64,000 nucleotides of DNA from Patescibacteria group bacterium (GCA_018061025.1 JAGOUY010000008.1:19941-83940), one strand, 5' to 3'. Positions 7,993-16,486 are shown, numbered from the stretch's first letter. Translations and numbers: made by a program. The notes: generated from the letters alone by a model not told the origin.

Positions 7993-8010
7993 ACCCACGA
8001 CTACGTGGGT
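7993..8010. terminator. Hairpin after the lipoprotein gene
   Basis: ACCCACG (7993-7999), loop ACTA, CGTGGGT (8004-8010), followed by TTCGC. A compact stem 70 bp after the lipoprotein stop and just past the convergent DUF3592 gene. The T-tract is poor, so termination is possible rather than certain. Confidence 0.4.
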
Positions 8011-8078
8011 TTCGCTATATCTAAGAAGAAATTGTTTACAAAATTTAGTGAGAAGCTTGTTCTTATTTCTCTGTTTTG

Positions 8079-8474
8079 TCAGGGTGTCTGTGATATCAGG
8101 ACGATATAACGTCCTACAAAGAATAGGCATCCAAAAAATATCCAGAGCGCTGTACCTGCCCATCGGTGTGCTGTCTTGTCGACTACTACGCGCTTTAGAT
8201 GCTCTGGATCGTAGAGGATGGGTACGGGTTGCCCGATCTCAAATGAATCACCCCGATAGCGAGTGCTTAGTCGAAATTCGCGTTGCTCGCCTTTTTTCGT
8301 TTTGTATTGGATGATTGGTGTACCTTCGTCGTAGTCTGCCGCGAGACGGCTGACGATGCCTTGTGCTCGTTCCCCATTGTGCATCAATCTTATCGTGAGA
8401 AATGCTTCACGAAGGGCTCCTATGGCGAAAAGGAGGGGGATCCAGGATGAGATGTCTATCATAAACGATTCCAT
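8079..8474 (-). CDS. Short DUF3592-like membrane protein
   Basis: A 131-residue protein with an N-terminal hydrophobic segment (SSWIPLLFAIGALREAFL), a beta-rich soluble domain (about 35-100), and a C-terminal membrane helix (WIFFGCLFFVGRYIVL). The soluble part contains GIVSRLAADYDEGTPIIQYK, FRLSTRYRGDSFEIGQPV and YDPEH, all typical of DUF3592. The orientation suggests the soluble domain lies outside the membrane. Function of the family is unknown. An in-frame ATG at residue 5 is an alternative start. It is downstream of, and likely co-transcribed with, the 2H gene (63 bp apart). Confidence 0.75.
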   Translation of the reverse strand: MESFMIDISSWIPLLFAIGALREAFLTIRLMHNGERAQGIVSRLAADYDEGTPIIQYKTKKGEQREFRLSTRYRGDSFEIGQPVPILYDPEHLKRVVVDKTAHRWAGTALWIFFGCLFFVGRYIVLISQTP

Positions 8475-8537
8475 ATTGTCTCATGGTAGCACGAGATGCC
8501 CTTTGTTTCCGGAGGAAGAGTATTCCATCTTTGCGAT

Positions 8538-9098
8538 TTATAGCCGATAGATTGTTTGATTTTTGATATTGTCTGCTTCGGCTGGGATCATCTTTTCCAC
8601 AATGATGAGAGATACATCTTGGATGACTCCTTTGCAGGCGTAATCGTTCCTTAATTCTTTTAGAGCCAGTTCGTATTGAGTACGATTGATATCCGATGCG
8701 AGGGTAAGGTGTGGTTTGAAGTTCTTTTCCCATGCCTCAGATTCTGCATCGACATAGTCTTTGTAGGTCGATAAGGTTTCCAGAATGTGTTTTTGGAGTT
8801 TATGAATCGAGGGTTGATGTTCGGCATGTATCATGATGGACTTAAATTCTCCTATCCCTATATCAATGGCTAGATCGTTAAAGTTCAAAATGATTTCATG
8901 ACTTGGAATTGGGGCGGAGTTGAATAGGCCTGCGAGCTGATTTTTAACGTTTGGGATGTCTTCTTCTTTTAGATAGCAGGGCTGTTTTAAGGTCACGTGA
9001 TATCCGCTCGAAGAAGGGTTATATTTTTTATAGAATTCGTCGAGCCAGGTGGGTTTTTGTGTTAGATGTACTTTTGAATAGACGGCGAATAATTTCAT
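8538..9098 (-). CDS. 2H phosphoesterase (2'-5' RNA ligase/LigT-like)
   Basis: A 186-residue protein with the two HxTx motifs that define the 2H superfamily: HVTL at about residue 34 and HLTL at about residue 130, each preceded by a strand. These histidines form the catalytic dyad of 2',3'-cyclic phosphodiesterases and 2'-5' RNA ligases, which act on RNA ends or cyclic nucleotides. Length fits the LigT/YjcG group. Its 3' third is duplicated in the chimeric pseudogene at 6619-6756. Confidence 0.88.
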   Translation of the reverse strand: MKLFAVYSKVHLTQKPTWLDEFYKKYNPSSSGYHVTLKQPCYLKEEDIPNVKNQLAGLFNSAPIPSHEIILNFNDLAIDIGIGEFKSIMIHAEHQPSIHKLQKHILETLSTYKDYVDAESEAWEKNFKPHLTLASDINRTQYELALKELRNDYACKGVIQDVSLIIVEKMIPAEADNIKNQTIYRL

Positions 9099-9148
9099 GT
9101 GGCAAGTATAGCGTTCCAGATCTTAGCGGGCGAATATGGCGATATTAA

Positions 9149-9307
9149 AGCTCTCGCGAGATTCAAATCAATTTATCAGTATACAAAAACCCCCGCTATC
9201 TATGCGGAGATTTTCGATGGGGTGCCGTCGTGGAAGAAGTGAGAGCTACTTTTGAGAGGATGAATGATATGACGATCTACATTCCATACATAAAGCCGTT
9301 AAATTGA
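9149..9307 (+). pseudogene. Orphan C-terminal gene fragment, copy 1
   Basis: An open frame of 52 codons without a start codon, following a stop at 9146-9148 and ending at TGA 9305-9307. It closes with GAVVEEVRATFERMNDMTIY and IPYIKPLN. A second copy at 9913-9993 encodes GAVVEEVRTVFAKINDATIY then IPSLQ. Many of the differences between the two DNA copies are synonymous, so both descend from a translated gene. I do not recognise the parent family. This is the tail of a lost gene. Confidence 0.65.
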
Positions 9308-9341
9308 CCGAAGCGTGTCAGCAGGATTAAATAAACTCATT

Positions 9342-9806
9342 ATGAATCATGAACAGAAGGCCGAGAAAGAACCAATTTATAAAGGCGCTCTCATTATTTT
9401 TTATCGACTCGAGCAAGACAACGAACCACGTTTTCTCGTCGTAAAAAATACTAAGACAGACAATATTACTTTTGTTGGCGGAGCTAAAGATGATACGGAC
9501 TCTACCGTTGAAGTAGCAGCTCAACGAGAAACACAGGAAGAGCTAGGTATCAAGCCCGAAGAATACTATCTGATACCTACACAACAAAAGCACGCGTTCA
9601 TCTTCGGTCCACAGAAGCCGGAGCGAGCTGGATGCCGTGGTTCTTATAACGTGTATTTGGCTGATGGAAGTTCTTTTGAGAAGAACTTAAAACATTCCAG
9701 CGATCTAAAAAGCGCAACATGGATGACACGAGCCGAGGTCGAGCAAGCCCTGACATTCCCAGATCTGAAAGAGGTCTTTCTAAAAACGATCGCTGAAATT
9801 CAATAA
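9342..9806 (+). CDS. NUDIX hydrolase
   Basis: A 154-residue single NUDIX domain. The metal-binding core is RETQEELGI preceded by GGAKDDTDSTVEVAAQ; the usual first Glu of the box (Gx5E) is replaced and the loop seems one residue longer, so the motif is slightly divergent. NUDIX enzymes hydrolyse nucleoside diphosphates linked to another moiety (oxidised NTPs, sugars, dinucleotides, RNA caps), and the substrate is unknown. The ATG at 9342 is preferred over a GTG at 9315. It is followed within a few bases by the first copy of a 109-bp direct repeat. Confidence 0.88.
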   Translation: MNHEQKAEKEPIYKGALIIFYRLEQDNEPRFLVVKNTKTDNITFVGGAKDDTDSTVEVAAQRETQEELGIKPEEYYLIPTQQKHAFIFGPQKPERAGCRGSYNVYLADGSSFEKNLKHSSDLKSATWMTRAEVEQALTFPDLKEVFLKTIAEIQ

Positions 9807-9810
9807 CTTA

Positions 9811-9919
9811 GTTCCAACTCTCTGTAGGGGTATCGAAAGCCGCAGTTTGGTTAGAACTGGCGAAGTAGCTAAAGCAAAACAAAAATCGAACTATTTCTAG
9901 CTCGATTTTTGATGGGGTG
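9811..9919. repeat. 109-bp direct repeat, copy 1 (carries a terminator)
   Basis: This segment matches 10529-10637 without gaps and with about ten mismatches, clustered in the middle. It opens with GTTCCAAC and contains GGTTAGAAC and a bidirectional terminator (AAAAATCGA 9881-9889 with TCGATTTTT 9902-9910). It ends in TGGGGTG, which in copy 2 is the 3' end of tRNA-His. The two copies bracket the SET gene. Confidence 0.85.
9881..9910. terminator. Bidirectional terminator in repeat copy 1
   Basis: AAAAATCGA-A-CTA, loop TTTC, TAG-C-TCGATTTTT: a 12-13 bp stem with one mismatch, with A-runs and T-runs on both sides. It would end the NUDIX transcript (plus) and the SET transcript (minus). Confidence 0.8.
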
Positions 9920-9993
9920 CCGTCGTAGAGGAAGTGAGAACTGTTTTCGCTAAGATAAACGATGCGACTATTTATATTCCAAGCCTACAGTAA
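9913..9993 (+). pseudogene. Orphan C-terminal gene fragment, copy 2
   Basis: Twenty-six codons ending at TAA 9991-9993, homologous to the tail at 9221-9307 (shared WGAVVEEVR and NDxTIYIP). Immediately upstream the codon corresponding to CGA in copy 1 is TGA, because the sequence has been replaced by the tRNA-His-flanking repeat. It abuts the stop of the SET gene on the other strand. Confidence 0.6.
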
Positions 9994-10509
9994 CTAACTG
10001 TTACTTTTTAGTTTAGCGATCCTTTTGTTCAACAGGGGCGTAAAATGATCTTTATATCGTTCTTGCAACTCCGATGATCTCCAATCCTTACCAGTCACTT
10101 GTCCTCTGCATTCTACAGAGCCGCATCGACACTCCCATTTCGAAACGAAGGTTTTATCTGCCTCCCAGATCGCGTAGTCGGCCGTCAATTCCTCACCGAT
10201 CTGAATATCTCTTTTGGCAATCAGGGTGTATGCATCCTTCATCCAGAGATTTGAGTCGCATGAGTGGTTCAAAAAGTAATCGTCTCCATCTCCACGCTCC
10301 TCAATACTCCAAAGCTCCTCATCCCATTGCATGATGAGCTTACCCGCAGATCTAGCTACCTCAACCTCATTATGGTTATTTGAATATTCACCACCAAACT
10401 TAACCACCTCTTCTCCTGCTTGAATGAGCTGATTTGCAAACATTCCTTCTCCTTCGCTTTCCGCCTTACGAATTTCTACTTTATGACTAATCCAGTTTTC
10501 TTTTTTCAT
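9994..10509 (-). CDS. SET-domain protein (lysine methyltransferase-like)
   Basis: A 171-residue SET protein. Visible hallmarks are GEGMFANQLIQAGEEV (opening strand and turn), YFLNHSCDSNLWM (the NHSC pseudoknot motif binding S-adenosylmethionine), GEELTADYAIWE (catalytic Tyr region), and a post-SET zinc motif CRCGSVECRG. SET enzymes methylate protein lysines, and bacterial members modify ribosomal, chromatin-like or host proteins. The ATG at 10509 is used; the frame is open upstream to 10554 but that part lies in the repeat. The gene sits alone between two 109-bp direct repeats next to tRNA-His, which suggests it arrived as a cassette. Confidence 0.88.
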   Translation of the reverse strand: MKKENWISHKVEIRKAESEGEGMFANQLIQAGEEVVKFGGEYSNNHNEVEVARSAGKLIMQWDEELWSIEERGDGDDYFLNHSCDSNLWMKDAYTLIAKRDIQIGEELTADYAIWEADKTFVSKWECRCGSVECRGQVTGKDWRSSELQERYKDHFTPLLNKRIAKLKSNS

Positions 10510-10528
10510 GAAAAAATCATACCCCTTG

Positions 10529-10637
10529 GTTCCAACTCTCGGTAGGGGTATCAAAAATGACTATTCGGTTAGAACTGGCGAAGTAGCTAAAACAAAACAA
10601 AAATCGAACTATTTCTAGCTCGATTTTTGATGGGGTG
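10529..10637. repeat. 109-bp direct repeat, copy 2 (overlaps the tRNA-His 3' end)
   Basis: Second copy of the element at 9811-9919. Its last seven bases (TGGGGTG, 10631-10637) are the CCA end, discriminator and first acceptor bases of tRNA-His read from the other strand. It carries its own copy of the bidirectional terminator at 10599-10628. Confidence 0.85.
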
Positions 10638-10705
10638 ACCAGAGAGGATCGAACTCTCGATAACAGGACCACAACCTGCTGTGTTACCACTACACCATGG
10701 CCACC
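10631..10705 (-). tRNA. tRNA-His (GTG)
   Basis: Minus strand: acceptor GTGGCCA pairs with TGGTCAC. The anticodon loop TTGTGGT carries GTG in a GCAGG/CCTGT stem, and the T-arm is GAGAG-TTCGATC-CTCTC. An extra G at position -1 (10705) faces a discriminator C, the identity element of histidine tRNA. The CCA end is encoded (10633-10631). Confidence 0.95.
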
Positions 10706-10756
10706 ATGGATGTGAAGCGCTGCTATTATACGGAATTTTGAGCTTTTGACAAGGGG

Positions 10757-11224
10757 TCAATGGTTCCGTGTGTTGGTCTTGTGAATGAGCCAAGTTTCTT
10801 GGGTTTGGTAGAGGAGCCAGTCCATTGGCTCGTCCCAGGTTTGGCGGATGAGAGGTGTGGTTGAGAGGCATCCGTGGGGCACAATTCCTATTCTAGGCAT
10901 CTCTTTGGGAAGATGGGCGAGAAAACGGTCGTACCAGCCATTTCCACGGCCGTGGCGAGTGCCGGAGAGGTCAAAGGCTTGGCCTGGAATGAGGATATGG
11001 GTTTTAGAAGGGATCAGAGTTTTAGAGAGGTTGGCGGCGAGAGCGATTGGATCTGTCAGGGGTGTTTGAGGGATGAGAAAAGCATCCTCTGTTTGAATCT
11101 TTGAGAGAAGAGGGATGTTATTTGGATCTTGCTCATCTCTGAGAGCGGTGTAGGAGAGACGAAACGAATGGGCTTCAAGAAGCAATCGGAATTCTTTTAA
11201 GATTGAGTGATCTGTGTTTGGCAT
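10757..11224 (-). CDS. 5-formyltetrahydrofolate cyclo-ligase-like protein
   Basis: A 155-residue protein. The segment PGQAFDLSGTRHGRGNGWYD matches the signature of 5-formyl-THF cyclo-ligase (PG.AFD..G.R.G.GGGYYDR), which uses ATP to convert 5-formyl-THF into methenyl-THF in one-carbon metabolism. The family is usually 180-200 residues; here the N-terminal ATP-binding helices are short and the K/R-rich opening is weak, so activity is uncertain. The ATG at 11224 is preferred over a TTG at 11260. Confidence 0.8.
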   Translation of the reverse strand: MPNTDHSILKEFRLLLEAHSFRLSYTALRDEQDPNNIPLLSKIQTEDAFLIPQTPLTDPIALAANLSKTLIPSKTHILIPGQAFDLSGTRHGRGNGWYDRFLAHLPKEMPRIGIVPHGCLSTTPLIRQTWDEPMDWLLYQTQETWLIHKTNTRNH

Positions 11225-11261
11225 GAGGGAGTTGTAGCGTGCACAAGAAAACTCTGTCAAT

Positions 11262-11297
11262 AAAACAAACGCACCCCTGTTGGGATGCGCTTGTTTT
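11262..11297. terminator. Bidirectional terminator
   Basis: AAAACAA plus CGCA/CCC on one side pairs with GGG, TGCG and TTGTTTT on the other (one bulge, one mismatch). It directly follows the stop of the large beta-helix gene on the minus strand. Confidence 0.8.
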
Positions 11298-11298
11298 A

Positions 11299-14200
11299 TT
11301 AGTAGGCTCCGACGTTGTTTGTGGTTGCGCGGCTTGTTCCATCACGATTTACGTTTACGGTGATGGTAGTTGCTCCTGCAGGAGCAAGAGGTCGAGCAGG
11401 GAGGGCGCTCCAACTGAGAGTTGGAATCGCGATAGCCGTCATGTTTCGGATATTGCTACCACTTACTGGTCGGAAGTCTCCGGCGGCAGCGTTTACGAAT
11501 TGAGGTTGGATGGTATTGATGGCGTTATCGCGGAGCAGCTGGGCTTGGTTGCAGGTTGGATTGTTATCCATGCAGGCTTGCTCTGGGAGGCCAAGACTGT
11601 GATCTGTAGGGCCATTCCAGATGATGTTGCCTTTGATGACGAGATTGTCATCGGTACGGGCAGGGGAGGGGATATTGGTGCCTGCGCTTGGGGTGCGGGG
11701 GTTGTAGATGGCGAAGTGTTGCCAACGGCTTTGAAAGCCGGTGGGATTGTAGACGATGTTGTTGAGGATGTAGACGTTTTTGTTTGGGATAGGTTCTCCT
11801 TCACGAGATGTGCTGCCCCAACCTCCGGCCGCGAGGTTATTGGCACAAGTGGCGGCAGGGATGGAAGGATCCATGTCACACTCACGTCCTCCAAACACTA
11901 CTTCAATGACGTGCCCGCGTGAGCCGACACGATACATAGTGTTGTGGGCCATAACGATGTTGAATCCACCGTTGACGCCGATACCCGCTCCTTCCGTATC
12001 ATGGATGACGTTATTTACGAAGGTGATGCCGTAGGCTTCATAGTGGAACCAGGGGCTCACCATATATTCGAAGCCTGTGCCTTGCCCTGTGGTAAAGCCT
12101 CCCGTTCCACAGTTGAAGATCTCGTTTCCTTCAACTCGGATGTTGGCAGAACCTCCTTTTACGTAGGCGCACCAGTCGTTGGCGTTCGAGATTTTATTTC
12201 TCACGATATGTCCGTATTGGACGGCGACATAATCAATCGTGTTATCGTATGCGCCGGAAATCTCGCTATCTTCAAGATAGACGTATTGTGATTGGTTGAT
12301 TTTGATTGTTTCGTGGGCGGAGCGATTGCCACCGCTTAAGCGCATACCGCGCATTAAGACGTGATCGCCTTTTTCGATATGAAGAGCGTCTCCGGCTGGG
12401 TACGGGATGATATTTATATCAATGAGGTAGAGGTAGCTCACGTTGGCGATATTGAGGTAGGCCCCTAGCGTTGCGGTTCCACGACCATCTGCGGCTTGGA
12501 TGATGATCGGGAATTGGGCGGTGCCACGTTTTAATTCGAAATAGCCTGGAATGGTGTTTTCTGGATAGGTTCCAGCCGTCATCATGATGCGATAGCCAGT
12601 GCCTGTAAGTGTTCCACTTGGAATCATGCGCCAGGCCGCTCCAAGCGTTGCGAGAGGTGTGCTTCGGCTCGCTCCGCTATTGTTGTCATTCCCATTTGGG
12701 GATACCCAAATGTCGCGTACCGTTGGGGTGCCGATGTCGTAACGGAGACCTGTTACTGGTTCTACGGTAGGTGGAGTGGTTGGAGGGACAGGCGCTGTGG
12801 GAGCTGTTGGGACTGTCACGATAGGTGCCCGCGTAATCGTGAGAGGGAGTGTGATGGTTTTCGCAAGGCTGCCACTTGTGGCACGGATCGTGACGGTGGT
12901 TGTTCCTACCGTTGCTGTGTTATTTGCCGAGAAACTTAACGTTCCTGCGGTTGAGCCTGACCCAATCGTAAGAGCGTTTGTCGTTACTCCTGTTGGGAGG
13001 CCTGTCGTCGTAATTGCGACCGTTCCATTGAATCCATTTAAGCGCGTGATAGATACCGTTGCTGTTCCTGCTTGTCCTTGTTGGATGGAAAGGGTGCTTG
13101 GAGTTCTGGTGAGGGTAAAATCTGGAGCAGGGGCAGTCCTTGAGGTGATGGTAAGGGGGACTGTGACCGTACGTGTGATTGAGCCACTTAGCGCACGTAC
13201 ATTTACCGTGTAGCTTCCTGGTCTTACGGTGCGGCCGACCGTGATCGTAAAGCGGGCGGTGTTACCGGTTGTGCGGCTGACGTTAAAGGTGCCGCGAGCG
13301 TTGGTGGGCAAGCGGTCATAGCTAAAACGCACGCTCCCGGTGAAATTTGTGCGCTGAATTCCGAGATTAATGATGCCGGTTGCTCCTTGGACGATGGAGA
13401 TAGCGGTTGGGGTTCCGGTAAGCGTAAATGTTGAAACTGGGGTTGGTGGTGTTACCGGAGGGACAGGCGTTACTGGAGGAATGGGAACCGGCGTTGGGAC
13501 GACCGGAGGGGTGACAGGAGGGACCGGAGTAATGATGGGAGGTGTCACGATGGTTGCGTCTGCGGCTCCATTGTCAATTACAATGGATTTTAATTTTGCT
13601 AAGGTTTGGAGAGCGGTGAAATTGCGGACGTTGTAGCCGTATTTTAACCCTAAGCTGTCCATGGTTGCGGCTAAGTCTCCGCGATAGGTATTTGGATGGA
13701 TGCCATCTGGATCCATGCCGTAGTTATTAGAACTGCCGAGTTCTTGCAGAGCGCGCCAATAATTCCAAAGTGGAATTGTTTTGCTTTGAGCTACTTCAAT
13801 AATCGCTTGATTGAGTTGGTTTACTTCATCTTGGAGACTTCCGTTTTGGTCGAGGCGTGGGGGGAGCGTGCTTAAAACAGGAATGACACCGGATTGTTGA
13901 AGTTGGTTCACGATGGTCGTGATCTGGTTTTTATAGTCTGTGAGGGTGATGCTGCCGACGGCTAGCGCGTCTACATCATTTGTGCCGATCATGACGAGGG
14001 CGAAGGCGGGTTTGCTCTGTCTGACTTCACAGGCGAGTTGGTTTTCTCCGCTATTGCAGCCGACACGTACGCCTGGATCACCCGTGGCTACGCTTAAAAG
14101 CGCGTTCGTCCGCCAGTTGCCAGCGGCGGCGCGTGAGTCTTTTGTGAAAGAGTTTGAGATGCGACACCAAGCGGAGCTCGTGCCCACGGTTGTGCGTTTA

Positions 14201-14523
14201 AAGAAATCGACGATGGCACTTTGTCCGGCAAAGGTGTTTGGTGGGTCGGAAGGACAGCCAACATCAACTAAAAAGCCGCCAGTTGCGGTTATGCTATCTC
14301 CGGCTTTGATAAAAATGTCGGCACGATGACTGTTGGTTTGACCGGTGACGAGAATGCTTCGAAGATTTCCCTTCATGACATCGTTAATCTCTGGGATGAT
14401 CGGCAGAGTTTCGGCCAGGGTTGCGGCTTGTGTTGGGAGAGCGGACAAAAAACCGCTTATCAGAGAAAGAGTGAGGATGCCTAGACCGAGTTTTTGAAAG
14501 GAAGAATGTTTCGTGATTGTCAT
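11299..14523 (-). CDS. Giant secreted SGNH hydrolase with Ig-like repeats and beta-helix
   Basis: 1074 residues. A signal peptide (1-33, ending LPTQA) is followed by an SGNH/GDSL esterase domain (about 55-300) with block I GDSIT (Ser77), GTND (180-183) and the catalytic DGIH (Asp273, His276). A Pro/Val/Thr linker comes next (328-363), then two related Ig-like domains (about 366-460 and 468-564, each opening FTLT.TP). A second Pro linker leads to a right-handed parallel beta-helix from about 604 (WVSPNGNDNNSG, repeated N-x-I coils) to about 1000. SGNH enzymes deacylate or deacetylate polysaccharides and lipids. The architecture suggests a surface enzyme acting on host or own glycans. No sortase motif or membrane anchor is evident. 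It is divergent from a second beta-helix protein. Confidence 0.88.
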   Translation of the reverse strand: MTITKHSSFQKLGLGILTLSLISGFLSALPTQAATLAETLPIIPEINDVMKGNLRSILVTGQTNSHRADIFIKAGDSITATGGFLVDVGCPSDPPNTFAGQSAIVDFFKRTTVGTSSAWCRISNSFTKDSRAAAGNWRTNALLSVATGDPGVRVGCNSGENQLACEVRQSKPAFALVMIGTNDVDALAVGSITLTDYKNQITTIVNQLQQSGVIPVLSTLPPRLDQNGSLQDEVNQLNQAIIEVAQSKTIPLWNYWRALQELGSSNNYGMDPDGIHPNTYRGDLAATMDSLGLKYGYNVRNFTALQTLAKLKSIVIDNGAADATIVTPPIITPVPPVTPPVVPTPVPIPPVTPVPPVTPPTPVSTFTLTGTPTAISIVQGATGIINLGIQRTNFTGSVRFSYDRLPTNARGTFNVSRTTGNTARFTITVGRTVRPGSYTVNVRALSGSITRTVTVPLTITSRTAPAPDFTLTRTPSTLSIQQGQAGTATVSITRLNGFNGTVAITTTGLPTGVTTNALTIGSGSTAGTLSFSANNTATVGTTTVTIRATSGSLAKTITLPLTITRAPIVTVPTAPTAPVPPTTPPTVEPVTGLRYDIGTPTVRDIWVSPNGNDNNSGASRSTPLATLGAAWRMIPSGTLTGTGYRIMMTAGTYPENTIPGYFELKRGTAQFPIIIQAADGRGTATLGAYLNIANVSYLYLIDINIIPYPAGDALHIEKGDHVLMRGMRLSGGNRSAHETIKINQSQYVYLEDSEISGAYDNTIDYVAVQYGHIVRNKISNANDWCAYVKGGSANIRVEGNEIFNCGTGGFTTGQGTGFEYMVSPWFHYEAYGITFVNNVIHDTEGAGIGVNGGFNIVMAHNTMYRVGSRGHVIEVVFGGRECDMDPSIPAATCANNLAAGGWGSTSREGEPIPNKNVYILNNIVYNPTGFQSRWQHFAIYNPRTPSAGTNIPSPARTDDNLVIKGNIIWNGPTDHSLGLPEQACMDNNPTCNQAQLLRDNAINTIQPQFVNAAAGDFRPVSGSNIRNMTAIAIPTLSWSALPARPLAPAGATTITVNVNRDGTSRATTNNVGAY

Positions 14524-14596
14524 AGCGATAAAGAGATGAGCAAATAGCTTGTCGTCGGTACGGGTCTAGGGCATGATAGAGGAGAATTATTTTTTT

Positions 14597-16471
14597 ATGG
14601 TGTCCTTTTCTGTCCGTTGGTCTCGGGTCGTGTTCTTGGCAGGGATGTTCTTATTTGCTGCTTCCCCTATAGAGGCGCGAGCCGCGGTTCAGCCTGGACT
14701 TATTAAAGGGTCTGGTCCCGTCATTTTTTATCTTGCCTCCAACGAACGGCGTTACGCATTTCCGAATGAGCAGACCTTTCGTACATGGTACCAGGATTTC
14801 TCTCGCGTGCGTACCGTATCTGATGCTGAATTAGCTCGCTACACATACGGAGGAAATGTTACGTATCGTCCAGGGACTCGTTTGTTGAAACGGGTAGGGG
14901 ACTCAAAGATATATACCGTTGGGCGTGGGGGAATGTTACGTTGGATAACAAGTCCAACGCTTGCTAGGTCATATTATGGCTCAAATTGGCTCCGTTTGGT
15001 GGATGAATTGCCGGAGCCCCGGGTAGCGGATTATGTCTTTGGCGAACCGATCCGGGCGACGCGGGATGCGGCTCCGGCCATGGAACGAGTTCAGACACCT
15101 ACGATTGAGCAAAACCGTCGCGTGAGCGTTTCCGTCCCTTCTCTGCCTGTTAGTCCTGCTGCACCCGTTGCTCCTTCCGGTCCTGTTTCTTCACGCGTCT
15201 CTCCTCCCATTGTGACGCCGCCTTCTGTTGTGACTACGCCTCGTGCTTCTGTAGTACCTGTGATCTGGCCTGGTCAGGTTCGTACGAATCCTGCTCCTGT
15301 GGTGACGACTCCTGTGTCACCGGTAACGACGGGGGGTGTGAATCCGTTTGTGTCGGGGGTCGATTTGTCATTGTATCCTGGAGCATTGCGTGCCATACCG
15401 GTCACGACCGAGGCGGCTTTGAGAAATGCGCTTCAGACAGCGCGGCCAGGTGATGTGATTGCGGTGAGTGGGAGTTATGCGCTCACGAGCGCGCTTGCGA
15501 TTGAGGCGCGTGGGACGGTTGACCGTCCGATCTACCTGGTGGCGCGAGGAGGTAGGTCATCCGCTCGTTTTACGGTCTCGGGTGATCGAGGGCTTTTGAT
15601 TAATAATGCCCGGTATGTGGTGGTGGATGGGATCCTAATCAATCGTACGGGTGGACATATTATTGAGATTCAAGGTCAATCGAGTTATATCACGCTTAAG
15701 AATTTGACCTTGTCTGATGCAGGGACGGATGGAGATGTTATCAGTATTCATCAAGCGTCGTATGTAACGGTGGAGAATTCAGATCTGGCTCGCCCAGGAC
15801 GACGCTCAGATACGACGGATAATGGCTGGCAGGAATTAATTGATATCGTCGATGCTTCACAGGTCGTCATTCGTCGCAACTGGATGCATGATTTTGGAAA
15901 TACGGCCGGTAGTATCCGGGGAGGATCGGAGTATGTGCGCATTGAGCAAAATTTTATTGACGGACAACGCGCTGGCTCTGTTGATCCAGTGTGGTCGATT
16001 GGTGGGTGGACGGATGGAAGCGTTTTGACGAGACCGATTGCCTATGAAGCGGTCGAAACCCTCTTTGAGGGGAATGTGGTCGCGCACGGAATTTCTGGAG
16101 GACTCGCGCTTATGGGGGCGAATAATACGACGATCCAACGTAATCTATTTTTGAATACGAATGAGGTACTGGTACAGGCGAGAGCGGGGAATGGATCTGA
16201 GCAGCGTACGGAGGATGTGCGTCTTGTGAATAATCGTTTTGTGGATACACGTAGCAGGATGCCGAATGTGTGTGAGGTGCAGGCGCATGAGTTGCGGACT
16301 GTTGTGGTGAGTGGCAATAGATATTGGAATAATGGGGTTGGTATCCCAGCTGAATCTGATTGCGGATTTGTTCCGAGCGCTGAATCTGATGCGAGGACGG
16401 AGAATCTAGGAATAAGTGATAACATTCCTGTCTCTTATGAGGCGGCGATGGTTGTTGTTGGTCGTACGTAG
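14597..16471 (+). CDS. Secreted beta-helix protein with CPR-type N-terminal repeat domain
   Basis: About 624 residues. A signal peptide (FLAGMFLFAASPIEARA) precedes a Tyr/Trp-rich N-terminal domain with LIKGSGPVIFYLASNERRYA, FPNEQTFRTWYQDF, GGNVTYRPGTRLLKRV and GGMLRWI. I know this pattern as a recurrent module of exported CPR proteins, of unknown function. A Pro/Val/Ser/Thr linker (about 160-255) leads to a beta-helix with short N-x-[VIL] coils (about 280-590). The ATG at 14597 has AGAGGAG 12 nt upstream; an ATG at 14573 is an alternative. Probably a cell-surface binding or carbohydrate-active protein paired with the divergent SGNH protein. Confidence 0.82.
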   Translation: MVSFSVRWSRVVFLAGMFLFAASPIEARAAVQPGLIKGSGPVIFYLASNERRYAFPNEQTFRTWYQDFSRVRTVSDAELARYTYGGNVTYRPGTRLLKRVGDSKIYTVGRGGMLRWITSPTLARSYYGSNWLRLVDELPEPRVADYVFGEPIRATRDAAPAMERVQTPTIEQNRRVSVSVPSLPVSPAAPVAPSGPVSSRVSPPIVTPPSVVTTPRASVVPVIWPGQVRTNPAPVVTTPVSPVTTGGVNPFVSGVDLSLYPGALRAIPVTTEAALRNALQTARPGDVIAVSGSYALTSALAIEARGTVDRPIYLVARGGRSSARFTVSGDRGLLINNARYVVVDGILINRTGGHIIEIQGQSSYITLKNLTLSDAGTDGDVISIHQASYVTVENSDLARPGRRSDTTDNGWQELIDIVDASQVVIRRNWMHDFGNTAGSIRGGSEYVRIEQNFIDGQRAGSVDPVWSIGGWTDGSVLTRPIAYEAVETLFEGNVVAHGISGGLALMGANNTTIQRNLFLNTNEVLVQARAGNGSEQRTEDVRLVNNRFVDTRSRMPNVCEVQAHELRTVVVSGNRYWNNGVGIPAESDCGFVPSAESDARTENLGISDNIPVSYEAAMVVVGRT

Positions 16472-16486
16472 GTGAGTTATCCACTC

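Noticed and set aside
9811..9919. Integron attC-like site (GTTCCAAC ... GTTAGAAC)
   Set aside because: The end boxes miss the RYYYAAC/GTTRRRY consensus by one base each and no integrase is present; the unit is better described as a tRNA-flank duplication.
11239..11922. Plus-strand frame of 227 codons opposite the beta-helix gene
   Set aside because: Lies within the SGNH/beta-helix gene, with no start signal and no recognisable domain.
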